A DNA stretch of 64,000 bases from an uncultured Bacteroides sp. (GCF_963678845.1 NZ_OY787466.1:310001-374000); one strand, 5' to 3'. Counted from the stretch's first letter, positions 1 through 8,965 are shown. Numbers and translations: made by a program. Notes: generated by a model not told the origin, from the sequence alone.

Positions 1-886
1 GCAAACGCTTTGCCAATTCCAGGCAAGTCTGCGCCTGACGTTCAAAACGTACTTGCATAGTTTCTAATCCCAATGTTTGCATATAGGCTACCTGTGGTGT
101 CATATAAGCACCCAGGTTACGGTGAATTTCTTTTCTCAACTTCGCAGTGAAAGTTCCATTTCCGAATTGTGCGGTCATGTCTGCCAGTTTACTTGATTGT
201 TTCCAGTCAAAGGTACCGTAATCAAGGATTAGTCCGCCAATACAGGTTGCTCCACCTGAAATATATTTTGTGCTGGATACAATTTCAATATCCACTCCAA
301 AGTCTTTGGCTTTGAATATATTAAATGGAACAACAGTAGTATCAGCAATTAAAGGAACACCTTTTTCTTTTCCGATAGCAGAAAGTTGTTTCAGATCAGC
401 CACTTCCAGTTGTGGGTTGGTGATAACTTCCAGAAAGATGGCGCAGGTATTTTCATCCACTTGCAAACGAACCTCTTCCAGATTAGTCAGGTCACAGAAC
501 CGTGCTTCAACACCAAAAGCTCCCAATGTGTTTTTTATGATGGAATAAGTGTTACCGAAAAGGTGAGCGGAAGTGATTATGTTTGCTCCCGAGTAAGCTA
601 CAGTAATTAAAGCATTGCTGATAGCAGCCATACCAGAATTCAAAGCAGTGACACTGAATGCCCCGGTTACCTTTTGCACTTTGTTTTCGAAGTATTGTAC
701 TGTTGGGTTAGTGATGCGTGAATATGCATGATCGGGTGTGCGGCCACAGAATGCTGCTTCCATATCCTCTGCTGAGTCAAATTCGTAAGCAGCTGTGTTA
801 TATACCGGCATAGACAAAGAGTGGTAAGCATCCTCTTTCTCGAAAGGTGTATGAAGCACCTGAGATTCAAAACTAAGTTCTTTCAT
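1..886 (-). CDS. O-acetylhomoserine sulfhydrylase family PLP enzyme (3' end outside window)
   Basis: The reverse strand reads open from an ATG at 886 to the window edge, giving 295 residues of a Cys/Met-metabolism PLP-dependent enzyme. Visible family signatures are the N-terminal YSRITNPT segment, the SGMAA loop, the HLFGNTYS segment, and SSTKYISGG, whose lysine (residue 207) should form the Schiff base with PLP. The family condenses O-acetylhomoserine with sulfide or methanethiol to make homocysteine or methionine; related members are gamma-lyases, so the exact reaction is inferred from overall resemblance to MetY-type proteins. The missing C-terminal part (roughly 130 residues in the family) lies left of position 1. 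The start follows a TAnnTTTG promoter by about 40 bases. Cytoplasmic. Confidence 0.88.
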   Translation of the reverse strand, partial: MKELSFESQVLHTPFEKEDAYHSLSMPVYNTAAYEFDSAEDMEAAFCGRTPDHAYSRITNPTVQYFENKVQKVTGAFSVTALNSGMAAISNALITVAYSGANIITSAHLFGNTYSIIKNTLGAFGVEARFCDLTNLEEVRLQVDENTCAIFLEVITNPQLEVADLKQLSAIGKEKGVPLIADTTVVPFNIFKAKDFGVDIEIVSSTKYISGGATCIGGLILDYGTFDWKQSSKLADMTAQFGNGTFTAKLRKEIHRNLGAYMTPQVAYMQTLGLETMQVRFERQAQTCLELAKRL

Positions 887-924
887 TATTTTACCTATTG
901 ATTCTGTTATCGTCTTATAGGTTA

Positions 925-932
925 CAAAAATA
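925..932 (-). promoter_or_regulatory. -7 promoter element for the sulfhydrylase gene
   Basis: The minus strand reads TATTTTTG, a match to the Bacteroidetes primary-sigma -7 consensus TAnnTTTG, about 40 bases before the ATG at 886. The leader would be only about 30 nt, too short for a SAM riboswitch. Confidence 0.5.
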
Positions 933-1067
933 AGGTAGATTTATGTATCTAAAAAGTAAAAGTACTATTTTCTCCTCATTTAGGTAGTATATTGTTTCTA
1001 AGCATATTATTATATACCATGTTTATGGTATATAAAATGTCTTAATCAGATAGGTGGATTATAAAAG

Positions 1068-1108
1068 AAGAGAGAGGCTGTTCGCGTGAAGTGAACAGCC
1101 TCTCTCTT
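1068..1108 (-). terminator. Rho-independent terminator of rny
   Basis: A 16-bp perfect stem (arms 1068-1083 and 1093-1108, 9-nt loop) lies 44 bases past the rny stop. On the minus strand the stem is followed by a T-rich tract. It separates rny from the sulfhydrylase promoter. Confidence 0.8.
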
Positions 1109-1151
1109 TAGGATATATTATTTATTAATAATTCCAGTAGAATCTTCGTTT

Positions 1152-2684
1152 TTATTTAGCAAAGCTAATGGCACGAGTTTCGCGGATAACGGTGATCTTC
1201 ACCTGACCCGGATAAGTCATTTCATCCTGAATCTTTTTAGCTATTTCGCCAGACAAACTTTCTGTTGCCTTATCGTCAATCTTGTCTGCTCCTACAATCA
1301 CGCGAAGTTCACGACCTGCCTGAATTGCATAAGTCTTTGTTACACCCGGATAAGACATAGCCAATTGTTCCAGATCATTAAGACGTTTGATGTAAGCTTC
1401 CACAATTTCGCGACGTGCTCCCGGACGAGCTCCGGAGATAGCATCACAAACCTGAACAATAGGAGCGAAGAGGCTGGTCATTTCTGTTTCGTCATGGTGA
1501 GCACCAATAGCATTACAGATATCTGGTTTCTCTTTAAATTTCTCAGCAAGCTTCATACCCAACAGTGCGTGTGGCAATTCTGGTTCCTCATCAGGCACCT
1601 TACCAATATCATGCAACAATCCGGCACGTTTTGCTTTCTTTGGGTTAAGTCCCAGTTCGGAAGCCATTACTGAACAAAGATTAGCTGTTTCACGAGCATG
1701 TTGTAATAAGTTCTGTCCGTAAGAAGAACGATATTTCATTTTACCAATGATTCTGATTAATTCAGGGTGCAATCCGTGAATACCAAGATCGATAGTAGTA
1801 CGTTTACCTGTTTCAATAATTTCTTCTTCAACTTGTTTTTTAACTTTAGCAACCACTTCCTCAATTCGGGCAGGGTGAATACGGCCGTCAGTAACCAATT
1901 GGTGAAGAGCCAGACGGGCAATTTCACGGCGAACCGGGTCAAAGGCAGATAATACAATTGCTTCAGGGGTGTCGTCTACAACAATTTCCACACCTGTTGC
2001 AGCTTCAAGAGCACGAATGTTTCGGCCTTCACGTCCAATGATGCGACCTTTTATTTCGTCGCTTTCAATATGGAACACAGTTACAGAATTCTCTATGGCT
2101 GTTTCAGTAGCTACCCTTTGGATAGACTGAATTACAATTCTCTTAGCTTCTTTATTAGCTGTAAGTTTGGCATCATCCATGATGTCGTTGATGAAAGAAG
2201 ATGCCTCGGTCTTAGCTTCCTCTTTCAAGGATTCTACCAGGCGGCTCTTTGCTTCCTCAGCAGAAAGTCCAGAAAGTGTTTCCAGTTTCTCTCTTTCCTG
2301 ATGTTGCAGCTTTTCCAGTTCTTCTTTTTTCTTATCTACAATACCAAGTTGTACTTCAAGATTTTCCTTAACAGCTTCTGCTTCATTCTTTTTACGCTGT
2401 ATTTCTTCTTGTTTCTGGTTCAGAACAAGCTCACGTTGTTTCAACTTGTTTTCTGCCTGTTGAATCTTTTGGTTACGTAGGGCGACCTCTTTTTCAAGGT
2501 CGGCTTTTTTATTCAGGAACTTTTCCTTTACTTCAAGAAGCTTGTTCTTCTTAATAACTTCTGCTTCTACCTGTGCTTCCCTTATGGTGCTTTCATATTT
2601 TGTTTTCAGAATATATCTAAACAAAACGTAAGAAAGAGAGCCTCCCACGATAAAGCATAAAATTGATGCTATTATTACGTTCAT
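1152..2684 (-). CDS. rny: Ribonuclease Y
   Basis: A 510-residue membrane-anchored endoribonuclease that initiates mRNA decay. In order it shows an N-terminal membrane helix (about residues 3-25), a long Glu/Lys-rich coiled coil (to about 190), a KH RNA-binding domain with GRIIGREGRN, and an HD metal-dependent phosphohydrolase domain with LLHDIGK and a later AHHDE. An in-frame ATG at 2750 would add 22 residues, but it lies inside an intergenic stem-loop; the start at 2684 puts the membrane helix at the N terminus as in other RNase Y proteins and gives the usual length. It is the last gene of the zapB-like/zapA/rny set and is followed by a strong terminator. Confidence 0.96.
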   Translation of the reverse strand: MNVIIASILCFIVGGSLSYVLFRYILKTKYESTIREAQVEAEVIKKNKLLEVKEKFLNKKADLEKEVALRNQKIQQAENKLKQRELVLNQKQEEIQRKKNEAEAVKENLEVQLGIVDKKKEELEKLQHQEREKLETLSGLSAEEAKSRLVESLKEEAKTEASSFINDIMDDAKLTANKEAKRIVIQSIQRVATETAIENSVTVFHIESDEIKGRIIGREGRNIRALEAATGVEIVVDDTPEAIVLSAFDPVRREIARLALHQLVTDGRIHPARIEEVVAKVKKQVEEEIIETGKRTTIDLGIHGLHPELIRIIGKMKYRSSYGQNLLQHARETANLCSVMASELGLNPKKAKRAGLLHDIGKVPDEEPELPHALLGMKLAEKFKEKPDICNAIGAHHDETEMTSLFAPIVQVCDAISGARPGARREIVEAYIKRLNDLEQLAMSYPGVTKTYAIQAGRELRVIVGADKIDDKATESLSGEIAKKIQDEMTYPGQVKITVIRETRAISFAK

Positions 2685-2696
2685 TGCAATTAATTT

Positions 2697-2770
2697 ATTT
2701 ATAAATAAAAACGCACCACCTATACACGGAAGATATCTCTTTCCGGGCATTAGCAGTGCGGGGTTAATAT
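2697..2770 (-). ncRNA. Structured RNA between zapA and rny, candidate 6S RNA (ssrS) or terminator
   Basis: On the minus strand the zapA-rny gap folds well: an outer stem CGCAC/GTGCG, an internal loop of about 10 nt on each side, an inner stem CGGAA/TTCCG closing on GATATC, and then a T-rich run (TTTTTATTT). At minimum it is a rho-independent terminator for zapA. The shape (terminal stem, central bubble, closing stem) and the position directly after zapA, where ssrS lies in many bacteria, suggest 6S RNA. The visible structured part (about 75 nt) is short for 6S, and the 5' end may extend into the zapA 3' end. The function is inferred, not proven. Confidence 0.4.
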
Positions 2771-2801
2771 TCTCAAAAAAACGGTAGATATACTTTCGCT
2801 T

Positions 2802-3116
2802 TTACTCTTTACTGAAGTGTTCTTCCAAATCCTGTGTCAGTTCTTCAATTTTATTAGTAAAAGGTGACGTATCATTCTTTTCTTCCAACTTCAGATTATT
2901 ACATGCGAAATCAAAAGCAACCATTGCCAGAAAGTCTTTTTGACCGTATACTTTGGCTCCCGGAACTCCGGATGGTTTATATTTGGAACGATACACGTTC
3001 ATTCTATCGTTTACCTGTTTGGCAGCTTTCCTGTACAACTCTTCCTCATCACGATTAATGGTCATCGTAAAGGATTCATCTGCCATCTGCAGGTTTATTT
3101 TTATTTTATCGTTCAT
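2802..3116 (-). CDS. zapA: Cell division protein ZapA
   Basis: A 104-residue ZapA-family protein: an N-terminal beta-rich region (KINLQMADESFTMTINRDEE), then RKAAKQVNDRMN and a helical C-terminal half (KDFLAMVAFDFACNNLKLEEKN). ZapA tetramers bundle FtsZ filaments at the division site. The gene lies 23 bp after the zapB-like gene, in the same direction, and before rny. Confidence 0.9.
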   Translation of the reverse strand: MNDKIKINLQMADESFTMTINRDEEELYRKAAKQVNDRMNVYRSKYKPSGVPGAKVYGQKDFLAMVAFDFACNNLKLEEKNDTSPFTNKIEELTQDLEEHFSKE

Positions 3117-3139
3117 ACATCTTGCTTATTATATGTTAA

Positions 3140-3433
3140 TTACTCATTTAATAATGCGATGCACTTGTCGACTTCCCGCACTAACTTAGACAATCTTTGC
3201 TTGGTATCTTTAACCTCGCTGTCTGTTAAACTTATTGTCTTAGCTATTTTCAAATTGGCGTATACAACTTCCAGTTCACTATAGTCACTTCGCAACCTTA
3301 CTACTTCTTTCTCTTTTTCTTCCAGAAGTTGCTTCATTTCTGCATTCTCGCGCTTTTGCTCGTTATGCAAATACATCAAATGCCTAAGCCTTGCCTCAAA
3401 GGTACTTAATAACTTTTTATCTTCCTCTGTCAT
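3140..3433 (-). CDS. ZapB-like coiled-coil protein (hypothetical)
   Basis: A 97-residue, almost wholly alpha-helical protein rich in Glu, Lys and Leu, with heptad-like spacing. Its position immediately before zapA suggests a partner of ZapA at the division site, as E. coli ZapB is, but this is by context only. A start at 3454 is possible in frame, but a -7 element (3454-3461) covers it, so transcription would begin after it; the ATG at 3433 is preferred. Confidence 0.75.
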   Translation of the reverse strand: MTEEDKKLLSTFEARLRHLMYLHNEQKRENAEMKQLLEEKEKEVVRLRSDYSELEVVYANLKIAKTISLTDSEVKDTKQRLSKLVREVDKCIALLNE

Positions 3434-3453
3434 TTCTACACCCAAATTGTACA

Positions 3454-3487
3454 CAAAAATACAATTAAGTCTGAAATTACAAAAATA
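3454..3487 (-). promoter_or_regulatory. Two candidate -7 elements for the zapB-like/zapA/rny set
   Basis: The minus strand carries TATTTTTG twice, at 3461-3454 and 3487-3480, both matching TAnnTTTG, 26 bp apart and upstream of the ATG at 3433. Confidence 0.45.
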
Positions 3488-3766
3488 TTTCTACGAAAAA
3501 TGCAAGTATTTGCTAAAAATAGTTTCAAATAGCTTCTTTTTTCTTCTAAATTGGAATTATTTTGTTTGAAAGAAAATTTTAACTATAGTTTTTAATCTAT
3601 AAAATAAATGAATTTGTATTTGCAAATGAATCTATTCTCCTTTTAAAGATTGTGAATAATGCAGATGTTTTTGAAGAACAAATTGAAGCTCTGAGAACTT
3701 TTATTCAATGGTTTATGCAAGAGCTAAGCAGGGTTTAGCAAGAATTACAAAGGTAATTATTCTCAG

Positions 3767-3824
3767 CCTGTACAAGCTGGTCTCTTGGCTTGTACAACTC
3801 AGATGCTTGGCTTGTACAAGCTGG
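3767..3824 (+). repeat. Tandem repeat array, 22-bp period, TTGTACAA core
   Basis: In the 510-bp gap 3434-3942 the sequence repeats with an exact 22-bp period: units at 3767-3788, 3789-3810 and a partial unit from 3811. Each begins C(C/T)TGTACAAG or C and the full units end in CTTGG; TGTACA is palindromic. Flanks are AT-rich. The rest of the gap holds promoter elements and no supported gene; the 62-codon ORF across the array has no recognisable features. Function unknown; see the second 22-bp array at 38481. Confidence 0.75.
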
Positions 3825-3916
3825 CAAATTAATCTCATGACCCTAAATTTAATTATCCGGCATGTTTTACCTAAATCCTTTAGAACTGTTTACTAATATT
3901 TCCCGTTAGTTTTAAT

Positions 3917-3924
3917 TATCTTTG
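3917..3924 (+). promoter_or_regulatory. -7 promoter element for the nucleosidase gene
   Basis: TATCTTTG, an exact TAnnTTTG match, 18 bases before the ATG at 3943. Confidence 0.6.
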
Positions 3925-3942
3925 CTGCATAAAAAATAAATT

Positions 3943-4506
3943 ATGCTGAAAGTTTTGATAACTCATGCTGTGAACGATGAACTGATCACGGTAAATCTGT
4001 GTGGTAGTGAGGTGAAATACGTGCGCACCGGCATTGGAAAAGTGAAAGCGACTATTCGTTTGATGGATGCTTTGGCGCAGGAATGCCCGGACCTGGTAAT
4101 AAACATTGGAACCGCAGGTACAGTAGATCACAATGTGGGCGATGTGTTTGTTTGCCATCATTTTATTGACAGAGATCTTCAGAAAGTGGGCTGTCTCAAT
4201 CTGGTGTATGAAATAGATTCTTCTGCTTTGCTCGATGAAAAGGGATATTGTGGCGATTGGAAACATCAGGGAATATGTAATACTGGTGATAGCTTTCTGA
4301 CGGAGACTGCTGATTCACACGGTGATGTGTTCGATATGGAGGCCTATGCTCAGGCACAAGTATGCCAGATGAAGAACATTCCATTCATTTCTGTGAAATA
4401 TGTAACTGATAAGATTGGTGAGAATTCCATAAAACATTGGGAAGATAAACTGGCTGATGCCCGCGAAGGACTGAGCAAATTTCTGAACAACCTTTCGTTG
4501 GCCTGA
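3943..4506 (+). CDS. Nucleosidase of the PNP/MTAN family
   Basis: A 187-residue protein of the nucleoside phosphorylase/nucleosidase fold. It shows the glycine-rich TGIGKVKAT segment, the INIGTAGTVD loop, and FDMEAYA, in which the Glu corresponds to the catalytic/ribose-binding Glu of 5'-methylthioadenosine/S-adenosylhomocysteine nucleosidase; the later VTDKIGEN supplies the acidic residue that would protonate the purine. It is shorter than E. coli MTAN (232 residues), so the substrate is uncertain. Probably removes MTA, SAH or another nucleoside in the cytoplasm. Single-gene unit with its own promoter. Confidence 0.8.
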   Translation: MLKVLITHAVNDELITVNLCGSEVKYVRTGIGKVKATIRLMDALAQECPDLVINIGTAGTVDHNVGDVFVCHHFIDRDLQKVGCLNLVYEIDSSALLDEKGYCGDWKHQGICNTGDSFLTETADSHGDVFDMEAYAQAQVCQMKNIPFISVKYVTDKIGENSIKHWEDKLADAREGLSKFLNNLSLA

Positions 4507-4700
4507 TCTTTTCTTTGATGTTTTAAACGAAAAGTATAAGTTCTTGTTTTAGACAATTGTGAGTAGCCGTTTGTAGATGAACATTCTTCCTTTCGCCTTG
4601 TTTAAAAAGGATACGGAGGAAGTTGTTCTCTGGTACATATCCGGCAATTCTATTCCGTAGTTAGTGATATTGATAATTTTATTTTTTAATCAATACTATT

Positions 4701-6197
4701 ATGGAACTATTTTGGGCTGTTATTCCCGTTTTACTTCTTATTGTTCTAATGGCATTTTTAAAAATGTCGGGAGATAAAAGTAGTATGATCTCACTTTTTG
4801 TGACTATTCTGATTGCATTTCTTGCGTTTCATGCCCAGACAGATACAATCTTCTTTTCATTCCTGTATGGTGCATTGAAAGCAATTTCTCCCATCTTGAT
4901 TATTATCTTGATGGCAATATTCAGTTATAACATATTGCTTCATACCCAGAAGATGGAGGTCATCAAGCAACAGTTTACCTCGATTTCATCAGATAAAACG
5001 GTTCAGGTGTTACTGCTCACCTGGGGATTTGGAGGATTACTTGAAGCGATGGCCGGATTTGGCACTGCTGTGGCCATTCCTGCTGCTATTCTTATAAGTC
5101 TGGGGTTTAAGCCCATATTCTCGGCTGTGGTCAGCCTGATTGCAAACAGTGTGGCCACCGCTTTTGGCGCTATCGGTACTCCGGTACTGGTGCTTGCCAA
5201 AGAGACTAACCTTGATGTTTTGCATTTAAGTTCCAATATCGTGCTGCAACTCTCCGTACTGATGTTCCTTATTCCTTTTATTTTGGTTTTCCTTACTGAT
5301 CCGAAAGTGAAATCTTTGCCACGGAATCTTTTCCTTGCGCTATTGGTTGGAGGAGTCTCTTTTGTGGGACAGTTTGTTGCCGCCCGTTATATGGGAGCCG
5401 AATCTCCGGCTATTATAGGAAGTATACTTTCCATTATTGTGATTGTGGCTTACGGAAAACTAACAGCCAGGAAAGATGAGGCGACGATAAAGAGCCCCAA
5501 GCTGAAGGATATACTCAATGCATGGAGCATTTATCTTCTTATTTTGTTTCTCATAATCTTTAGTAGTCCGTTGTTTCCCGCTGTCCGTCATGTATTAAGC
5601 ACTCATCTGGTTACAAATATTGTGTTGCCTATTCATGGTCAGGGAATTACTTATTCAATTTCCTGGCTTACACATGCCGGAGTTTTATTATTTATTGGTA
5701 CATTTGTGGGTGGACTTATTCAGGGAGCAAAGCCAAAGGATATATTTGCTGTGCTGTGGCGTACTTTTAAACTGCTGAAGAAAACGTTTATTACGGTCAT
5801 TTGTCTGGTTGCCTTATCTACTATTATGGACAAAGCAGGGATGATTGCTGTGATTGCAACCGCTTTGGCAACTGCCACAGGAGCTCTTTATCCGCTTTTT
5901 GCACCGTTTATTGGTTGTCTCGGAACCTTTATAACAGGTAGTGATACCTCTTCCAATATTCTTTTCGGGAAACTTCAGGCCACAGTAGCGGGGAAAATTT
6001 CTGTAAATCCGGAGTGGCTTGCCGCGGCTAATACCGTGGGCGCAACAGGTGGAAAGATTATTTCTCCGCAAAGTATAGCAATTGCCACTTCCGCATGCGG
6101 GCAACAGGGGAAAGAGGGGGCTATACTGAAAGCGGCTATCCCTTATGCTTTAATGTATGTGGTTGTAACCGGACTTCTGGTGTATATTTTCTGTTAG
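4701..6197 (+). CDS. lctP: L-lactate permease (LctP family)
   Basis: A 498-residue inner-membrane protein with about 12-14 hydrophobic helices, of the lactate permease family: GGLLEAMAGFGTAVAIPAAIL, NSVATAFGAIGTPV, and near the C terminus GCLGTFITGSDTSSNILFG and NTVGATGGKIISPQSIAIA. It imports L-lactate (and usually glycolate) with protons. It lies 45 bp before lutA, so uptake and oxidation of lactate are encoded together. The preceding gap (4507-4700) has no clear TAnnTTTG element. Confidence 0.93.
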   Translation: MELFWAVIPVLLLIVLMAFLKMSGDKSSMISLFVTILIAFLAFHAQTDTIFFSFLYGALKAISPILIIILMAIFSYNILLHTQKMEVIKQQFTSISSDKTVQVLLLTWGFGGLLEAMAGFGTAVAIPAAILISLGFKPIFSAVVSLIANSVATAFGAIGTPVLVLAKETNLDVLHLSSNIVLQLSVLMFLIPFILVFLTDPKVKSLPRNLFLALLVGGVSFVGQFVAARYMGAESPAIIGSILSIIVIVAYGKLTARKDEATIKSPKLKDILNAWSIYLLILFLIIFSSPLFPAVRHVLSTHLVTNIVLPIHGQGITYSISWLTHAGVLLFIGTFVGGLIQGAKPKDIFAVLWRTFKLLKKTFITVICLVALSTIMDKAGMIAVIATALATATGALYPLFAPFIGCLGTFITGSDTSSNILFGKLQATVAGKISVNPEWLAAANTVGATGGKIISPQSIAIATSACGQQGKEGAILKAAIPYALMYVVVTGLLVYIFC

Positions 6198-6242
6198 GCT
6201 GAGAATACAAATAAAGTATTAACATATAAAGAATTTAAACGA

Positions 6243-6986
6243 ATGATGAAAATTGGTTTGTTTATCCCTTGCTACATAAATGCAATCTATCCTCAGGTTG
6301 GGGTGGCCTCTTACCGGTTGCTGAAGAGTTTAGGCCTTGAAGTAGACTATCCGTTGGATCAGACCTGTTGCGGACAGCCAATGGCGAACGGAGGTTTTGA
6401 AGGCGAAGCGGTTAATCTGGCTAAGCGCTTTGACGAGTTGTTTAAAGAGTATGATTATATAGTAGGTCCGTCGGCCAGTTGTGTGGCTTTTGTGAAAGAA
6501 AACCATCCTGGTATCCTGGCAAAAGAACACCACGAATGTACCAGCTCAGGCAAAATATACGATATTTGCGAGTTTATTCACGATGTGGTGAAGCCTGCAA
6601 AATTAAGTGCTAAGTTTCCTCACAAAGTAAGTATTCATAATAGTTGCCACGGCGTACGCGAACTTTATCTCTCCTCATCAAGTGAAATGAATATTCCTTA
6701 TTATTCCAAATTGCGGGATTTGCTTTCATTAGTGGAAGGAGTGGAAATATTCGAACCCCAAAAAGTGGACGAGTGTTGTGGCTTTGGAGGAATGTTTGCC
6801 ATTGAAGAACCCGAAATATCCGTTTGCATGGGGCAGGATAAGGTAAAAGACCACATGGAAACCGGAGCGGAATACATTACGGGAGCAGACAGCTCTTGTC
6901 TGATGCACATGGAAGGGGTGATAAAGCGAAATAAACTTCCTATTAAAACAATTCATATTGTAGAAATTTTAGCTGCACAATTATGA
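6243..6986 (+). CDS. lutA: Lactate utilization protein A, (Fe-S)-binding
   Basis: A 247-residue CCG-domain protein, the LutA/YkgE type subunit of the LutABC iron-sulfur L-lactate dehydrogenase, which oxidises lactate to pyruvate. Two cysteine-rich CCG repeats are visible: DQTCCGQPMANGG with an earlier PCY, and NSCHG followed by DECCGFGGMFA and SSCLMHM. The sequence starts MMK; the second ATG (6246) is an equally possible start. The stop overlaps the lutB start by 4 bp, indicating translational coupling. Confidence 0.93.
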   Translation: MMKIGLFIPCYINAIYPQVGVASYRLLKSLGLEVDYPLDQTCCGQPMANGGFEGEAVNLAKRFDELFKEYDYIVGPSASCVAFVKENHPGILAKEHHECTSSGKIYDICEFIHDVVKPAKLSAKFPHKVSIHNSCHGVRELYLSSSSEMNIPYYSKLRDLLSLVEGVEIFEPQKVDECCGFGGMFAIEEPEISVCMGQDKVKDHMETGAEYITGADSSCLMHMEGVIKRNKLPIKTIHIVEILAAQL

Positions 6987-8350
6987 GTACCAAACATTCT
7001 ATAGCGGCAGCTAAGTTTGCCGCAAACAAAGAGCAGGCAACCTGGCACAATGAAACCCTTTGGATGGTGCGTGCCAAACGTGACAGATTGAGTAAGGAAA
7101 TCCCTGAATGGGAACAGCTCAGAGATTTGGCGTGCAACATCAAGTTGTATTCAAATAGTCATCTGGAACAATTACTGCAAGAGTTCGAGAAAAACGCAAC
7201 AGCCAATGGAGCTATTGTTCATTGGGCAAAAGATGCAAAAGAGCATAACGAAATAGTTCTTGGCATTCTTCGCGATCATGAGGTGAAGCATTTCGTGAAA
7301 AGTAAATCAATGCTGGCAGAAGAGTGCGACTTAAATCCTTTCCTTATAGAAAAAGGCATTGAAGTGGTGGAAACGGATTTAGGTGAACGTATCCTTCAAT
7401 TGATGGATATTCCACCCAGTCATATTGTCCTTCCGGCTATTCACATCAAGCGTCAGCAGGTAGGCGAGCTTTTTGAAGAGAAGCTAGGAACCGAGAAAGG
7501 AAATTCTGACCCTACTTATCTTACTCGTGCAGCGCGTAAACATCTGCGTGATAAATTCCTGAATGCAGAAGCTGCAATGACAGGCGCCAATTTTGCCGTG
7601 GCATCCACGGGAGATATAGTAGTCTGCACAAATGAAGGGAATGCGGATATGGGTACTTCCTGCCCTAAGATTCATATTGCCAGTATGGGAATGGAAAAGA
7701 TTGTACCTGATCAGGAAGCATTAGGTGTATTTACCCGTCTGTTGGCTCGTTCGGCTACCGGGCAGCCTGTAACTTCCTATACCTCGCATTATCGTAAACC
7801 ACGTGAAGGAGGTGAGTTTCATATAATTATTGTAGATAACGGAAGAAGTCAGATTCTTGGAAAACCAGATCATATAAAAACCCTGAATTGCATTCGTTGT
7901 GGTGCCTGTATGAATACTTGTCCGGTTTATCGTCGCAGTGGTGGTTACTCATATACCTACTTTATTCCCGGTCCTATCGGTATAAATCTTGGAATGCTTC
8001 ACTCTGCCGAAAAATATTTCGATAACCTATCCGCCTGTTCCCTTTGTCTCTCTTGTTCACACGTCTGTCCGGTTAAGGTAGACTTGGGCGAACAAATCTA
8101 TCGTTGGAGGCAAGAGATGGATAAGATAGGGAAAGCCAGCAAAGAGAAAAAGATGATGTCCGGTGGTATGAAGTTTCTTATGGAACGTCCCAAACTCTTT
8201 AATTCGGCACTTTGGATGTCTCCGGTAGTGAATATCTTGCCTCGTTTCCTGAAATATAACGGGCTGAACGAATGGGGAAAAGGACGTGAACTTCCAGAGT
8301 TTGCAAAAGAATCCTTTAATGAGATGTGGAAAAAGAATAAAGTAAAATAA
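6983..8350 (+). CDS. lutB: Lactate utilization protein B, ferredoxin-type
   Basis: A 455-residue LutB/YkgF-type protein. The N-terminal LUD domain (about residues 60-290, including GANFAVASTGDIV and NEGNADMG) is followed by two 4Fe-4S motifs, CIRCGACMNTCPVYR and CSLCLSCSHVCPVKVDLG, and a C-terminal tail. It should carry electrons within the LutABC lactate oxidation complex in the cytoplasm. It overlaps lutA by 4 bp and is followed after 19 bp by lutC. Confidence 0.94.
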   Translation: MSTKHSIAAAKFAANKEQATWHNETLWMVRAKRDRLSKEIPEWEQLRDLACNIKLYSNSHLEQLLQEFEKNATANGAIVHWAKDAKEHNEIVLGILRDHEVKHFVKSKSMLAEECDLNPFLIEKGIEVVETDLGERILQLMDIPPSHIVLPAIHIKRQQVGELFEEKLGTEKGNSDPTYLTRAARKHLRDKFLNAEAAMTGANFAVASTGDIVVCTNEGNADMGTSCPKIHIASMGMEKIVPDQEALGVFTRLLARSATGQPVTSYTSHYRKPREGGEFHIIIVDNGRSQILGKPDHIKTLNCIRCGACMNTCPVYRRSGGYSYTYFIPGPIGINLGMLHSAEKYFDNLSACSLCLSCSHVCPVKVDLGEQIYRWRQEMDKIGKASKEKKMMSGGMKFLMERPKLFNSALWMSPVVNILPRFLKYNGLNEWGKGRELPEFAKESFNEMWKKNKVK

Positions 8351-8369
8351 CGCAAAGAAAGAGATAATT

Positions 8370-8948
8370 ATGACTAGCAAAGAGTGGATTTTGGATAGTA
8401 TCCGTCAGCATACTCAAACAAAATATGACAAACTGGAATTGTCTGTTGATGCAATTACTTATAATAACAAACAGGCTAAGTTTTGTGATATCCTGCAACA
8501 GGTTGGGGGTGAGTTTTATGTCTTAAAAGAAAATGAAGATCTCAATAAGGTGATTCTGGAACTGAATCCCGATGCAAAAAGAATTGGTTCAACTCTTTCA
8601 TACATTACCTGTAATACATATAATCCCGATGAACTGGAAAATTCTACTGAACTAAGCGGAACAGATCTTGGTATTGTGGAAGGAGTGTTCGGCGTAGCTG
8701 AAAACGGAGCAGTGTGGATGGACCAGAATGTGAAGCATAAAGCGCTCTATTTTATTTCCGAGAAGCTGATAATAGTACTGGATAAAAATAAGATAGTGAA
8801 TAATATGCATGAAGCTTACAGGCAAATGGGAATAGGAAAATATGGCTTTGGCGTATTTATTTCCGGCCCGTCAAAGACAGCAGATATTGAACAAGCTTTG
8901 GTGATTGGAGCACATGGTCCGAAAGGACTAATGGTTATATTGAAATAG
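8370..8948 (+). CDS. lutC: Lactate utilization protein C (LUD domain)
   Basis: A 192-residue LUD-domain protein of the LutC/YkgG type with the conserved GVFGVAENGAVWM segment and a C-terminal VIGAHGPKGLMVIL. Third subunit of the lactate oxidation system and last gene of the permease-lutABC operon; 19 bp after lutB. Confidence 0.9.
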   Translation: MTSKEWILDSIRQHTQTKYDKLELSVDAITYNNKQAKFCDILQQVGGEFYVLKENEDLNKVILELNPDAKRIGSTLSYITCNTYNPDELENSTELSGTDLGIVEGVFGVAENGAVWMDQNVKHKALYFISEKLIIVLDKNKIVNNMHEAYRQMGIGKYGFGVFISGPSKTADIEQALVIGAHGPKGLMVILK

Positions 8949-8965
8949 AAGTTTGTGCTTGAAAG

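Noticed and set aside
270..870. ORFs of 92, 74 and 67 codons at the left end
   Set aside because: All overlap the PLP-enzyme gene, which is open through the window edge in its own frame.
3708..3896. 62-codon plus-strand ORF over the TTGTACAA repeats
   Set aside because: The repeat period of 22 is not a multiple of 3, so the array cannot encode a repeated peptide; no promoter match and no family.
4577..4660. A 27-codon ORF (starting MNILPFALFKK) before the lactate permease, possible leader peptide
   Set aside because: No promoter or coupling signal, no repeat of regulatory codons, and no recognisable family; chance ORF is as likely.
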